In this document: in pieces, positions 1 through 7,446 of the stretch | Layout: every line of letters begins with the position of its first letter | Position numbering within the stretch: the first letter of the stretch is position 1 | Source: an uncultured Clostridia bacterium | GTDB lineage: Bacteria > Bacillota > Clostridia > TANB77 > CAG-508 | DNA length: 17,138 nt | Direction of reading: 5' to 3' | Assembly (NCBI GenBank): GCA_934162535.1 | Contig: CAKPJC010000029.1 | Span: forward strand, 1 to 17,138 | Position numbers and translations under genes: made by a program | Notes under the pieces: generated by a model | Databases searched by the model: none | What the model was told of the DNA's origin: nothing | What the model saw: the letters and a program-made list of their open reading frames with translations, nothing else

Positions 1-732
1 ATACGAGCAAAATTTAATGATGGAGAAGAATGTAACATAGAACTTCAAGTATCGCCATATAAACATATGCCAGATAGAATGTTACAATATTGGTCAATGA
101 ATTACATCAACAAACTCGAAAGAGGAGAAGACTATTCAAAAATAAAGCCAACAATAGCAGTACTAATAACATGTTATAAACTAGATGAAATAAAAGAAAT
201 TTCCAGATACCACACAAGTTGGTCACTAAGAGAAGATAAAGAAACAGACTCAGTACTAACAGACAAGTTTCAAGTGCATGTATTAGAAATTCCAAAGGTA
301 AAAGATATAGAAATACAAACAGACGAACTAGCACAATGGATGAGTTTTATCAATGACCCAGAGGATGGGAGGTTAGAAAAAATGATGTATGAAAATAACA
401 AATATTTTAAACAAGCTAGAAAAGAATTAGAATATTTGAGTGGGGACAAAGATTTTCAAGAGATAGTGGAAAAAAGAGCATTAGCCTTAATGGATCAAGA
501 AGTACAAACAAGATTGGCAAAAGAAGAGGGCAGAGAAGAAGGCAGAAGAGCAGGCAAAACAGAGGGAATATCAATTGGAGAAAAAAAGAAGGAAATAGAA
601 ATAGCTAAGAAAATGAAAGCTAGAAACATACCAATAGAAGAGATAATGGAACTAACAGAACTTAGTAAAGAAGAAATAGAAAAAATAAGACAAGAAACCA
701 AAGAAAAACAAAAAGAAGAAGAAAAGGAATAG
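1..732 (+). CDS. Rpn-family PD-(D/E)XK nuclease / transposase-like protein, 5' part outside window
   Basis: The reading frame is open from base 1 to the TAG at 730-732, so the start lies upstream and an internal ATG at 67 is not the true start. The visible 243 codons begin with a nuclease-core segment (DGEECNIELQ), which fits the Asp...Glu-x-Gln arrangement of the PD-(D/E)XK fold. The HMPDRMLQYWSMNYINKLERG and KPTIAVLIT blocks follow, typical of the Rpn / PDDEXK_2 transposase family. The C-terminus is a charged helical tail (EEGREEGRRAGKTEGISIGEKKKE, then a small helical IxEIxELTxLSxEEIEKI unit), also typical. Family knowledge: Rpn proteins are DNA endonucleases that promote RecA-independent recombination and are often multicopy. 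Whether this copy is active cannot be judged, because its N-terminal catalytic residues are outside the window. A terminator follows about 80 bases downstream. Confidence 0.85.
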   Translation: MRAKFNDGEECNIELQVSPYKHMPDRMLQYWSMNYINKLERGEDYSKIKPTIAVLITCYKLDEIKEISRYHTSWSLREDKETDSVLTDKFQVHVLEIPKVKDIEIQTDELAQWMSFINDPEDGRLEKMMYENNKYFKQARKELEYLSGDKDFQEIVEKRALALMDQEVQTRLAKEEGREEGRRAGKTEGISIGEKKKEIEIAKKMKARNIPIEEIMELTELSKEEIEKIRQETKEKQKEEEKE

Positions 733-811
733 GAGATTTTATATCCTATATACTCTCTCCTTACAGTCACGGACAAGAGTACTTAGGTAGCTCATTAAAA
801 ATTGCAAAGTC

Positions 812-850
812 AGTCCCTATACTTACTGTAGTAAACAATAGGGACTTTTT
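812..850 (+). terminator. Rho-independent terminator after the Rpn-family gene
   Basis: A 9-bp stem AGTCCCTAT (812-820) pairs with ATAGGGACT (838-846) and is followed directly by TTTT on the plus strand. The 17-nt loop contains a smaller TTACT/AGTAA hairpin. The T-run lies only on the plus-strand side, so it mainly ends the Rpn-family transcript. It sits 8 bases from the stop of the convergent MazG-like gene. Confidence 0.85.
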
Positions 851-857
851 AACATAC

Positions 858-1235
858 TTATTTTCTAGGGTTCTTCCTCCAATCTTTCTTTAGCTCAATA
901 CTTTCTCTCTCATTGGCAGTATTTTGTTCAATATCAACTAAAAAAACTCTATCATTAAAAGAACCATTTTTACTATTTTTAAACTGTCTTGCACGATTCA
1001 CATCATCCAACGATATATTTCTACACTTCATTATAGCAGAAATAACCTCAATTAAATCAGCCAATTCTTCGACAGAATGCTCTTCAACAAACTCATGAGC
1101 CTCTTCAAACAATTTATTATCTAACTCTTGTAAATAATCTTTATCATTTAATATTTTATAATTACACTTTCTCCCAGACAAACTAATATTTTCAGGTATT
1201 TTATCTCTTACCAACTTATTATACACATACCTCAT
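858..1235 (-). CDS. MazG-like nucleoside triphosphate pyrophosphohydrolase
   Basis: The 125-residue protein starts MRYVYNKLVRDKIPE, the hallmark opening of a MazG-like / phosphoribosyl-ATP pyrophosphohydrolase-like family (all-alpha NTP-PPase). The metal-binding EExxE is at KLFEEAHEFVEE, followed by ExxD in ELADLIEV. These acidic residues coordinate Mg2+ for hydrolysis of a nucleoside triphosphate to the monophosphate and pyrophosphate. Substrate is unknown; such enzymes are thought to clean up non-canonical or excess nucleotides. The start was chosen at 1235 because GGAGG (1244-1248 on the complement) lies 8 nt upstream. An in-frame ATG at 1277 lies upstream of the -10 box and would not be transcribed. 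The gene is monocistronic and convergent with the Rpn-family gene. Its promoter holds a LexA-box-like operator, which suggests damage- or stress-linked control. Confidence 0.85.
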   Translation of the reverse strand: MRYVYNKLVRDKIPENISLSGRKCNYKILNDKDYLQELDNKLFEEAHEFVEEHSVEELADLIEVISAIMKCRNISLDDVNRARQFKNSKNGSFNDRVFLVDIEQNTANERESIELKKDWRKNPRK

Positions 1236-1265
1236 CTTTATTTCCTCCGATTTAATTATACATAT

Positions 1266-1294
1266 ATAATAAAACAAACGTTCTCAAAAGTCAA
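1266..1294 (-). promoter_or_regulatory. Promoter of the MazG-like gene
   Basis: On the minus strand, -35 TTGACT (1289-1294) and -10 TATTAT (1266-1271) are separated by exactly 17 bases. The predicted start of transcription is near 1258, about 23 bases upstream of the chosen ATG. Confidence 0.75.
1272..1283. promoter_or_regulatory. LexA-box-like operator in the MazG-like promoter
   Basis: Read on the minus strand the site is GAACGTTTGTTT, matching the Gram-positive SOS form GAAC-N4-GTTY. It fills the spacer between -35 and -10, where a bound repressor would block RNA polymerase. Twelve bases (AAAACAAACGTT on the plus strand) recur in the promoter of the uracil-DNA-glycosylase-like gene at 16499-16510. 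Assignment to LexA is inference. Confidence 0.45.
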
Positions 1295-1363
1295 TAAGAT
1301 ATTAAAAAAATATATAAATGTGAAAAGCGAATAAAAAGTCATCTGAAAACCACCAGAATGAGA

Positions 1364-1369
1364 TATAAT
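1364..1369 (+). promoter_or_regulatory. Possible -10 box upstream of the two-component remnant
   Basis: A perfect TATAAT lies 89 bases upstream of the ATG at 1458. No good -35 hexamer is seen at the right distance, so this is tentative. The leader between them holds an AGGAGG at 1422-1427, which is about 30 bases from the ATG, too far for normal initiation. A short CGAG/CTCG hairpin (1433-1436 with 1445-1448) lies between. Confidence 0.35.
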
Positions 1370-1457
1370 ACAGCTGATAGGCAATAAAACTAAATTTTTA
1401 CCAATATATATATATAGTGAGAGGAGGAAAGCCGAGCTTATCTACTCGATGTAAATT

Positions 1458-2192
1458 ATGAAAAAAATATTATTAATAGAAGATAACGAAACAATAATAA
1501 AAGGGCTAAAATATACACTAGAACAAGAAGGATACAATGTAGAAACAGCCGAAAGTATAATAAAAGCTAAAACAAAAATAAAAAAAGAGCAATACGCTAT
1601 GAAAATAATAAACTTAAAAAGTGAATCAATTGAATATGGATATAATATATTAAGTAAATATGGCATAGATGGTAAAGACAGTTCAGTAATAAAAGGACTA
1701 GATAATTCAAAAAGAGAAATAATAATAATAAATACAATAACAATAATTGTATTTTTAGCACTAATCACAATTGTTTTTATAAACTATAAAAAAAGTAGAG
1801 AAAAAGAATTAGAAAAAATATTAAAATATATTCAGCAAATAAACGAAAAAAATTATGAACTAAAAATAGAAGAAAATTCAGAAGATGAACTAAGCAACCT
1901 AGTAAAAAATTGTATAGAACATTCACCTGAAAAAAGCAGAATATATATAGATTTTTATCAAAACAAATTCTATACAGGAATTACAATAAAGGATGAAGGA
2001 AAAGGAATTGACAAAAAAGACATAAAGCATATTTTTGAAAGATTTTATAAAGGCAAAAATAGTACAGAAAGCAGTGTTGGGATAGGTTTGGCAATTTCAA
2101 AAAATATTATAGAAAAAGACGGTGGAAACATAAAATGTTCGTCAGAAAAAAATAATGGAGCAATATTTGAAATAAAATATCTTTTTTCTTGA
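1458..2192 (+). pseudogene. Collapsed two-component pair: response-regulator N-terminus joined to histidine-kinase fragments
   Basis: The 244 codons hold three unrelated-looking parts in one frame. Residues 1-46 are the start of a response-regulator receiver domain (MKKILLIEDNE, the acidic pocket), but the phospho-accepting Asp strand is absent. Residues about 50-145 look like the membrane part of a sensor kinase: an extracytoplasmic piece, one transmembrane helix (about 88-110), then a HAMP-like linker ending EDELSNL. The dimerisation domain with the catalytic His is missing. Residues 148-244 are a kinase ATP-binding domain: N-box KNCIEHS, G1 DEGKGI (179-184), F-box FERFYKGKN, G2 GIGLAI (208-213). 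It cannot do standard phosphotransfer. The likely origin is an adjacent regulator-kinase operon collapsed by in-frame deletions. A retained mini-protein function is possible but unsupported. Initiation also looks poor, with no close Shine-Dalgarno site. Confidence 0.75.
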
Positions 2193-2215
2193 CAAGATGT
2201 TAATAATATGATAAT
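2189..2215 (+). promoter_or_regulatory. Promoter of the acyl-CoA ligase gene
   Basis: TTGACA at 2189-2194 overlaps the stop codon of the preceding remnant. GATAAT at 2210-2215 is 15 bases away, with TAATCT at 2212-2217 as a 17-base alternative. The -35 is convincing; the exact -10 is not settled. Confidence 0.6.
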
Positions 2216-2250
2216 CTAGTACAGAAAACCAGATAATCAAAGGAGAAAAA

Positions 2251-3969
2251 ATGGAAAAGTATTTTAAATCAGTAAATTGTAAAAATATAAAAGAAATAGT
2301 ATATAACTCTGCAAAAGAATATGGAGAAAAAACAGCATTTGTAATAAAACAAAAAAACGGAAAAGAAGTAACATACAAAAATGTATCATTCAAAGAATTT
2401 TTGAATGACATAAATGCATTTGGAACACAGCTCTATAAACTAGGATGCAAAAACAAAAGAATAGCAATAGCAGGCAGAAATAGATATGAATGGGTTGTAA
2501 CACATTTAGCAAACTTAACAGGAGGAATAGTATCAATACCACTAGATAAAGAATTACAAATAGACGAATTTGAAAGTTGTCTTGAAAGAAGCAAAGCAGA
2601 TGTATTAGTATTTGACGAAAAATACACAGAAATAATAGAAGAAATAAACAAAAGGGGAAAAACACATGTAAAAGAATATATATGCATGACAGAACAGGAA
2701 GGATATAAAAACTTCTGGAAACTAAAAGAAGAAGGAGCAATACTTGTAGAGCAGGGAGAAAAAGAATATATCAATGCAGAAATAGACCCATATAAAATGG
2801 CGATATTACTATTTACATCAGGAACAACATCAAAATCAAAAGCAGTAATGTTATCACAAAATAATATTGCATCAAATGTATATTCAATGCTATTAGTAGA
2901 AGATATATTATCAACAGATAGAAACTTGGCATTTTTACCATTACATCACATATTTGGTTCAACAGGGTTAATAGTAATGATAGCAGCAGGTGTAACAACA
3001 TCATTTCCAGATGGGCTAAGATATATTGCTCAAAACTTAAAAGAATACAAAATAACATTATTTGTAGGAGTACCGCTTCTTGTAGAAGCAATATACAGAA
3101 AAATAGAAAGCGAAATAGAAAAACAAGGAAAAACAAAATTAATAAATTTTGCAAAAGGAATAAGTAACTTTTTATTAAAAATCCATATAGATATAAGAAG
3201 AAAAATGTTCAAATCTGTATTAAATGCACTAGGAGGAGACTTAAGATTTATAATATCAGGAGGTGCACCACTAGATAAAAATGTTGCAAAAGGATTTAAT
3301 GAAATAGGAGTCCAAGTAGTACAAGGATATGGACTAACAGAAACTGCACCCGTAATCTCAGCAGAAAACTTCAAAAATATAAGATTTGGCTCAGTAGGAC
3401 ACATAATGGAAAATGTACAAGCGGAAATTGTAAACAAAGATGAGGAAGGAATAGGAGAACTAAGAGTAAAAGGACCAAATGTAATGCTAGGATATTATGA
3501 AAATGAAGAAGCAACTAATAATGTAATAAAAGATGGATGGTTTTATACAGGGGACCTTGGATATTTTGATAAAGACAACTATTTATTTTTAACAGGAAGA
3601 CAAAAAGACATGATAGTATTAAAAAATGGTAAAAAAGTATTTCCAGAAGAAATAGAAACACTAATAAATAGGATTGACCTAGTAAAAGAATGTATGGTAT
3701 ATGGAATGCCAGAAGAAGAAAGCAAAAATGATATAAAATTATCTGTAAAAGTAGTATATGATAAAGAAATTGCAAAAGAAAAATACCCAGATAAAACAAT
3801 AGATGAATTAAAAAATATAATATGGGAAAAAATAAAAGAAATAAACAGAACATTTCCAAGATATAAGTATGTAAAAAATATCATAATAACAGATGAAGAA
3901 CTAATAAAAACAACAACAAAGAAAATAAAAAGACATGAAGAAATGAAAAAAATCATAACCAAAAAATAA
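2251..3969 (+). CDS. Long-chain fatty-acid--CoA ligase (AMP-forming)
   Basis: The 572-residue protein belongs to the ANL (AMP-binding) superfamily. It activates a carboxylic acid with ATP to an acyl-adenylate and then transfers it to CoA. Motifs appear in order: phosphate-binding FTSGTTSKSKAV (about 188-199), GYGLTET (359-365), TGDLG (433-437), GRQKDMIVLKNGKKVFPEEIE (hinge region and C-terminal subdomain), and a C-terminal TTTKKIKRHE carrying the candidate adenylation lysine. Length and the FPEEIE/KEC...YGMPEEE layout resemble bacterial long-chain acyl-CoA synthetases rather than acetyl-CoA synthetase. The acyl substrate cannot be read from the sequence. AAAGGAG sits 5 nt before the ATG. No predicted transmembrane helix is obvious, so it is probably cytoplasmic or membrane-associated. 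It has its own promoter, and no terminator is evident before the clpB promoter, so some read-through into clpB is possible. Confidence 0.88.
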   Translation: MEKYFKSVNCKNIKEIVYNSAKEYGEKTAFVIKQKNGKEVTYKNVSFKEFLNDINAFGTQLYKLGCKNKRIAIAGRNRYEWVVTHLANLTGGIVSIPLDKELQIDEFESCLERSKADVLVFDEKYTEIIEEINKRGKTHVKEYICMTEQEGYKNFWKLKEEGAILVEQGEKEYINAEIDPYKMAILLFTSGTTSKSKAVMLSQNNIASNVYSMLLVEDILSTDRNLAFLPLHHIFGSTGLIVMIAAGVTTSFPDGLRYIAQNLKEYKITLFVGVPLLVEAIYRKIESEIEKQGKTKLINFAKGISNFLLKIHIDIRRKMFKSVLNALGGDLRFIISGGAPLDKNVAKGFNEIGVQVVQGYGLTETAPVISAENFKNIRFGSVGHIMENVQAEIVNKDEEGIGELRVKGPNVMLGYYENEEATNNVIKDGWFYTGDLGYFDKDNYLFLTGRQKDMIVLKNGKKVFPEEIETLINRIDLVKECMVYGMPEEESKNDIKLSVKVVYDKEIAKEKYPDKTIDELKNIIWEKIKEINRTFPRYKYVKNIIITDEELIKTTTKKIKRHEEMKKIITKK

Positions 3970-3978
3970 ATTTTAAAA

Positions 3979-4005
3979 TTAGCACTCTACTATTGACATT
4001 GCTAA
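3979..4005. promoter_or_regulatory. CIRCE-like HrcA operator of clpB
   Basis: The left arm TTAGCACTC (3979-3987) is a perfect CIRCE half-site. After a 9-base spacer, the right arm CATTGCTAA (3997-4005) matches the consensus GAGTGCTAA at 7 of 9 positions. The promoter's -35 box overlaps the spacer and right arm, so HrcA binding would exclude polymerase. A near-identical copy precedes htpG. Confidence 0.85.
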
Positions 4006-4020
4006 AATATATGATATAAT
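3993..4020 (+). promoter_or_regulatory. clpB promoter
   Basis: Consensus TTGACA (3993-3998) and TATAAT (4015-4020) are separated by 16 bases. This is a housekeeping-sigma promoter embedded in the CIRCE-like operator, which fits negative heat-shock control. Confidence 0.85.
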
Positions 4021-4038
4021 AATATATGTAAAAAGAAA

Positions 4039-4073
4039 AAAGGCACATTTTATAATCTATAAATTGTGCTTTT
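4039..4073 (+). other. Long hairpin in the clpB 5' untranslated region
   Basis: The arms 4039-4054 and 4058-4073 pair over 15 positions with one T-T mismatch (4048/4064) and one G-T pair (4042/4070), leaving a 3-nt loop. It begins only about a dozen bases after the expected transcription start. It ends 11 bases before the AAAGGAGG ribosome site (4085-4092), so that site stays unpaired. It may stabilise the mRNA or act as an attenuator. The T-run after it is weak, so it is not a convincing terminator. Confidence 0.6.
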
Positions 4074-4100
4074 AAAACATTCATAAAGGAGGTTGATATT

Positions 4101-6692
4101 ATGAATATGCAAAAATTTACACAAAAATCATTAGAAGCAATACAAGAATCACAAAATATTGCGACTGAAAATCAAAATGCACAAGTAGAACAAGAACACT
4201 TATTACTAGCACTTTTAAAACAAGACAATAGTTTGATAAAAGAACTATTAAAAAAGATGGGAACATCAGAGAACTTTGAAAATGAGCTAGAAAATATCAT
4301 TTCGAAAATGCCAAAAGTAGTCGGAGGAGCAAGACCAAGTAACGGAATATATGTTTCACAAGATTTAGATATAACACTTACAAATGCAGAAACAATAGCA
4401 AAAAAAATGAAAGATGAATATGTATCAGTTGAGCACATAATGTTATCAATGTTTGACAATGGAAATCGTAAAATAAAAGAATTATTCAAAACATTTAATG
4501 TAAACAAAAGTGAATTTTTAAAAACATTAACAAGTGTAAGAGGAAATACGAGAGTAACAACAGATAATCCAGAAGAAACATATGATGCACTAAAAAAATA
4601 TGGACAAGACTTAGTACAATTAGCAAGAGAGCAAAAGTTAGACCCTGTAATAGGAAGAGACAATGAAATAAGAAATGCAATAAGAATATTATCAAGAAAA
4701 ACAAAAAATAATCCATGTTTAATAGGAGAGCCAGGTGTTGGTAAAACAGCTATAGTCGAAGGTTTAGCACTAAGAATTGTTAGAGGAGATGTTCCAGAAG
4801 GATTAAAAGACTGTACAATATTTTCATTAGATATGGGACTATTAATAGCAGGTGCTAAATATAGAGGAGAATTTGAAGAAAGACTAAAAGCAGTATTACA
4901 AGAGGTAAAGAAAAGTGAAGGAAAAATAATCTTGTTTATTGATGAAATTCACACAATAGTAGGAGCAGGAAAAACAGACGGGGCAATGGATGCAGGCAAC
5001 TTACTAAAACCGATGTTAGCAAGAGGAGAACTACACTGTATAGGTGCAACAACACTAAATGAATATAGAAAATATATAGAAAAAGACCAAGCACTTGAAA
5101 GACGTTTCCAACCAGTTATGGTAGATGAACCAACAGTAGAAGACACAATATCAATATTAAGAGGACTAAAAGAAAGATATGAAGTATATCATGGTGTTAA
5201 AATATCTGATAATGCACTAATAACAGCAGCAACATTATCACATAGATATATATCAGATAGATTTCTTCCAGACAAGGCAATAGACTTAATTGATGAAGCA
5301 TGTAGTATGATAAAAACAGAAATGCAATCAATGCCAACAGAGCTAGATGAAATATCAAGAAAAATAATGCAATTGGAAATAGAAGAAACAGCATTATCAA
5401 AAGAAAAAGATGAACTATCTAAAAAGAGATTAGACACAATTAAAAAAGAAAAAGCAGAGCTAAAAACCAAATTTGACTCAATGAAGGCAAAATGGGAAAA
5501 TGAAAAAGAAGCAATAGGAAAAGTCCAAAAACTTAGAGAAGAAATAGAAAGAGTAAATGCGGAAATTGAACAAGCAGAAAGAAATTATGAACTAAATAAA
5601 TTAGCAGAATTAAAATATGGTAAACTACCAGAACTACAAAAACAATTAAAAGAAGAAGAGGAACTTGCTGAAAAAGGAAAAGAAAGTGGTTTACTAAGAA
5701 ACAAAGTAACAGAAGACGAAATTACAAAAATCATATCAAAATGGACAGGAATACCTGTTGCAAAACTTATGGAAGGCGAAAAAGAAAAGATATTAAATCT
5801 TGATAAAATACTTCATAAAAGAGTAATAGGTCAAGATGAAGCAGTAGAAAAAGTCTCAGAAGCGATAATGCGTTCAAGAGCAGGAATTGGAGACCCACGT
5901 AGACCAATAGGTTCATTCATGTTTTTAGGACCAACAGGTGTAGGTAAAACTGAACTTGCAAAATCACTAGCAGATGCATTATTTGATGATGAACACAATA
6001 TGGTCAGAATTGATATGTCAGAATATATGGAAAAATACTCTGTATCAAGATTAATAGGAGCTCCTCCAGGATATGTTGGATATGAAGAAGGTGGACAATT
6101 AACAGAAGCAGTAAGAAGAAAACCATATTCAGTAGTATTATTTGATGAAATTGAAAAAGCACATCCAGATGTGTTTAATGTATTATTACAAGTACTAGAT
6201 GATGGTAGAGTTACAGATTCACAAGGTAGAACAGTAGATTTCAAAAATACAATAATAATATTAACATCAAACTTAGGCTCAGAATACATTTTGGAGGGAA
6301 TACAAGAAAATGGGGAAATATCTGAAGAGGCAAAAGAAAAAGTTAGAACATTATTAAAACAAAAATTCAGACCAGAATTCCTAAATCGTCTAGATGAAAT
6401 AGTATTTTATAAGCCATTAATGAAAAATGAAATATCTAAGATATTAGATTTATTAATAGATGATTTAAGAAAAAGACTTGAAGATAAAAATATAAAAATA
6501 GAAGTATCTGAATCAGCTAAAAATTATCTAATAGATAATGGTTATGATGAAGCATATGGTGCAAGACCATTAAAAAGATTTGTGCAAAAGAAACTTGAAA
6601 CATTAATAGCAAGAAAAATCTTATCAAATGAAATAATGCCTAATAGTACAGTAAAAGTAGATTATAAAAATAATGAATTGTGTATTGATTAA
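4101..6692 (+). CDS. clpB: ATP-dependent disaggregase ClpB (Hsp100)
   Basis: The 863-residue length is normal for ClpB. A Clp N-domain (about 1-145) is followed by nucleotide-binding domain 1 with Walker A GEPGVGKT (209-216) and Walker B IILFIDEIH. A long Glu/Lys-rich coiled-coil middle domain (about 400-525) distinguishes ClpB from ClpA/ClpC. Domain 2 has Walker A GPTGVGKT (610-617), VVLFDEIEKAHPDVFN and a C-terminal GARPLKRFVQKK sensor-2 motif. No ClpP-docking IGF/L loop was noticed, which fits a disaggregase rather than a protease partner. ClpB hexamers thread aggregated proteins, usually together with DnaK. AAAGGAGG lies 8 nt before the ATG. It is transcribed alone from a promoter overlapped by a CIRCE-like operator, so HrcA control is very likely. 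Confidence 0.96.
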   Translation: MNMQKFTQKSLEAIQESQNIATENQNAQVEQEHLLLALLKQDNSLIKELLKKMGTSENFENELENIISKMPKVVGGARPSNGIYVSQDLDITLTNAETIAKKMKDEYVSVEHIMLSMFDNGNRKIKELFKTFNVNKSEFLKTLTSVRGNTRVTTDNPEETYDALKKYGQDLVQLAREQKLDPVIGRDNEIRNAIRILSRKTKNNPCLIGEPGVGKTAIVEGLALRIVRGDVPEGLKDCTIFSLDMGLLIAGAKYRGEFEERLKAVLQEVKKSEGKIILFIDEIHTIVGAGKTDGAMDAGNLLKPMLARGELHCIGATTLNEYRKYIEKDQALERRFQPVMVDEPTVEDTISILRGLKERYEVYHGVKISDNALITAATLSHRYISDRFLPDKAIDLIDEACSMIKTEMQSMPTELDEISRKIMQLEIEETALSKEKDELSKKRLDTIKKEKAELKTKFDSMKAKWENEKEAIGKVQKLREEIERVNAEIEQAERNYELNKLAELKYGKLPELQKQLKEEEELAEKGKESGLLRNKVTEDEITKIISKWTGIPVAKLMEGEKEKILNLDKILHKRVIGQDEAVEKVSEAIMRSRAGIGDPRRPIGSFMFLGPTGVGKTELAKSLADALFDDEHNMVRIDMSEYMEKYSVSRLIGAPPGYVGYEEGGQLTEAVRRKPYSVVLFDEIEKAHPDVFNVLLQVLDDGRVTDSQGRTVDFKNTIIILTSNLGSEYILEGIQENGEISEEAKEKVRTLLKQKFRPEFLNRLDEIVFYKPLMKNEISKILDLLIDDLRKRLEDKNIKIEVSESAKNYLIDNGYDEAYGARPLKRFVQKKLETLIARKILSNEIMPNSTVKVDYKNNELCID

Positions 6693-6742
6693 GATTTTAT
6701 TAAAATGACAAAAATGTAATGCAAAACAATAAAATAATATGG

Positions 6743-6748
6743 TATAAT
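6743..6748 (+). promoter_or_regulatory. Extended -10 promoter of the peptidase-fold gene
   Basis: A perfect TATAAT is preceded by TGG (6740-6742), giving the TG-N extended -10 form. The region where a -35 is expected (around 6720) holds only a weak TGCAAA, as is usual for extended -10 promoters. Confidence 0.65.
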
Positions 6749-6776
6749 AGAAACATCAAAAGAAAAGGAGCAAAAA

Positions 6777-7355
6777 ATGAAAAAAATATACTTAATATTA
6801 ACACATACAGGAACAATATTATCAACCATAATAAAGCAATACACAAAAGACGAATATTCCCATGTATCAATAGCACTAGATGAAGAACTACATAAAATGT
6901 ACAGTTTTGGAAGATTAAACCCATACAATCCATTTTGGGGAGGATTTGTACATGAAGGAATAGCAAGAGGAACATTCAAAAGATTTAAAAACACAACAAC
7001 AGAAATATACTCATTAAAAATAACAGACGAACAATATGAAAAACTAAAAAAAGTAATAAGATATTTTAATAACAACAAAGAAAAATATAAATTTAATACT
7101 ATAGGACTTGCATGTGTATGTATAAGAAAGAAAATAACATTAAAAAACACATTTTATTGTGCAGAATTTGTAAGACATGTACTGAAATCAGCAAGAATAC
7201 AAGTAGGAACTTTACCTGAAATAATAAAACCAGAAGATTTCAAAGACATAGATGGAATAAAACTTGAATATCACGGACTACTTAGAAAATACAATAAGGC
7301 AGATAAAATTAATATAATGGATATATTAAATAAAAACGAAATAAGTTATGTATAA
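6777..7355 (+). CDS. YiiX/YebB-like permuted NlpC/P60 cysteine-peptidase-fold protein
   Basis: A 192-residue protein. A His comes first, in EYSHVSIAL (His29), and a Cys much later in FYCAEFV (Cys128). This His-before-Cys order is that of the circularly permuted papain-like (YiiX/YaeF, C92-type) families related to NlpC/P60, which act on peptidoglycan peptides, lipids or amide bonds. No signal peptide is clear; the first 20 residues are only mildly hydrophobic. The substrate is unknown, and similar proteins are often annotated only as hypothetical. AAAAGGAG sits 6 nt before the ATG. The gene has its own extended -10 promoter and is closed by a strong terminator overlapping its stop codon, so it is a single-gene unit. 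Confidence 0.7.
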   Translation: MKKIYLILTHTGTILSTIIKQYTKDEYSHVSIALDEELHKMYSFGRLNPYNPFWGGFVHEGIARGTFKRFKNTTTEIYSLKITDEQYEKLKKVIRYFNNNKEKYKFNTIGLACVCIRKKITLKNTFYCAEFVRHVLKSARIQVGTLPEIIKPEDFKDIDGIKLEYHGLLRKYNKADKINIMDILNKNEISYV

Positions 7356-7384
7356 AAAGTCACTAAAACAAATAGTGACTTTTT
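7354..7384 (+). terminator. Terminator of the peptidase-fold gene
   Basis: A 12-bp perfect stem AAAAAGTCACTA (7354-7365) pairs with TAGTGACTTTTT (7373-7384) around a 7-nt loop. The A-run and T-run flanks would let it act in both directions. It begins inside the TAA stop codon. Confidence 0.88.
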
Positions 7385-7446
7385 GTCACTTTACACTTTA
7401 CTTGTGTAATATAAAATCAAACAAAAATGAAATGAAGAAATTTAAT

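Noticed and set aside
1236..1277. Longer MazG-like protein starting at ATG 1277
   Set aside because: That codon is upstream of the -10 box, while ATG 1235 has GGAGG at the right distance and the family's MRYVYNKLVRDKIP opening.
1417..1461. Possible 14-codon leader ORF (GTG 1417, overlapping ATG 1458)
   Set aside because: Its stop overlaps the next start, but its start codon has no ribosome site of its own, and the downstream gene is already broken; too short to support.
7348..7446. Upstream extension of the ABC ATPase fragment from ATG 7348
   Set aside because: It overlaps the end of the preceding gene and runs through its terminator; family homology begins at MEILRVENLSK (7447).
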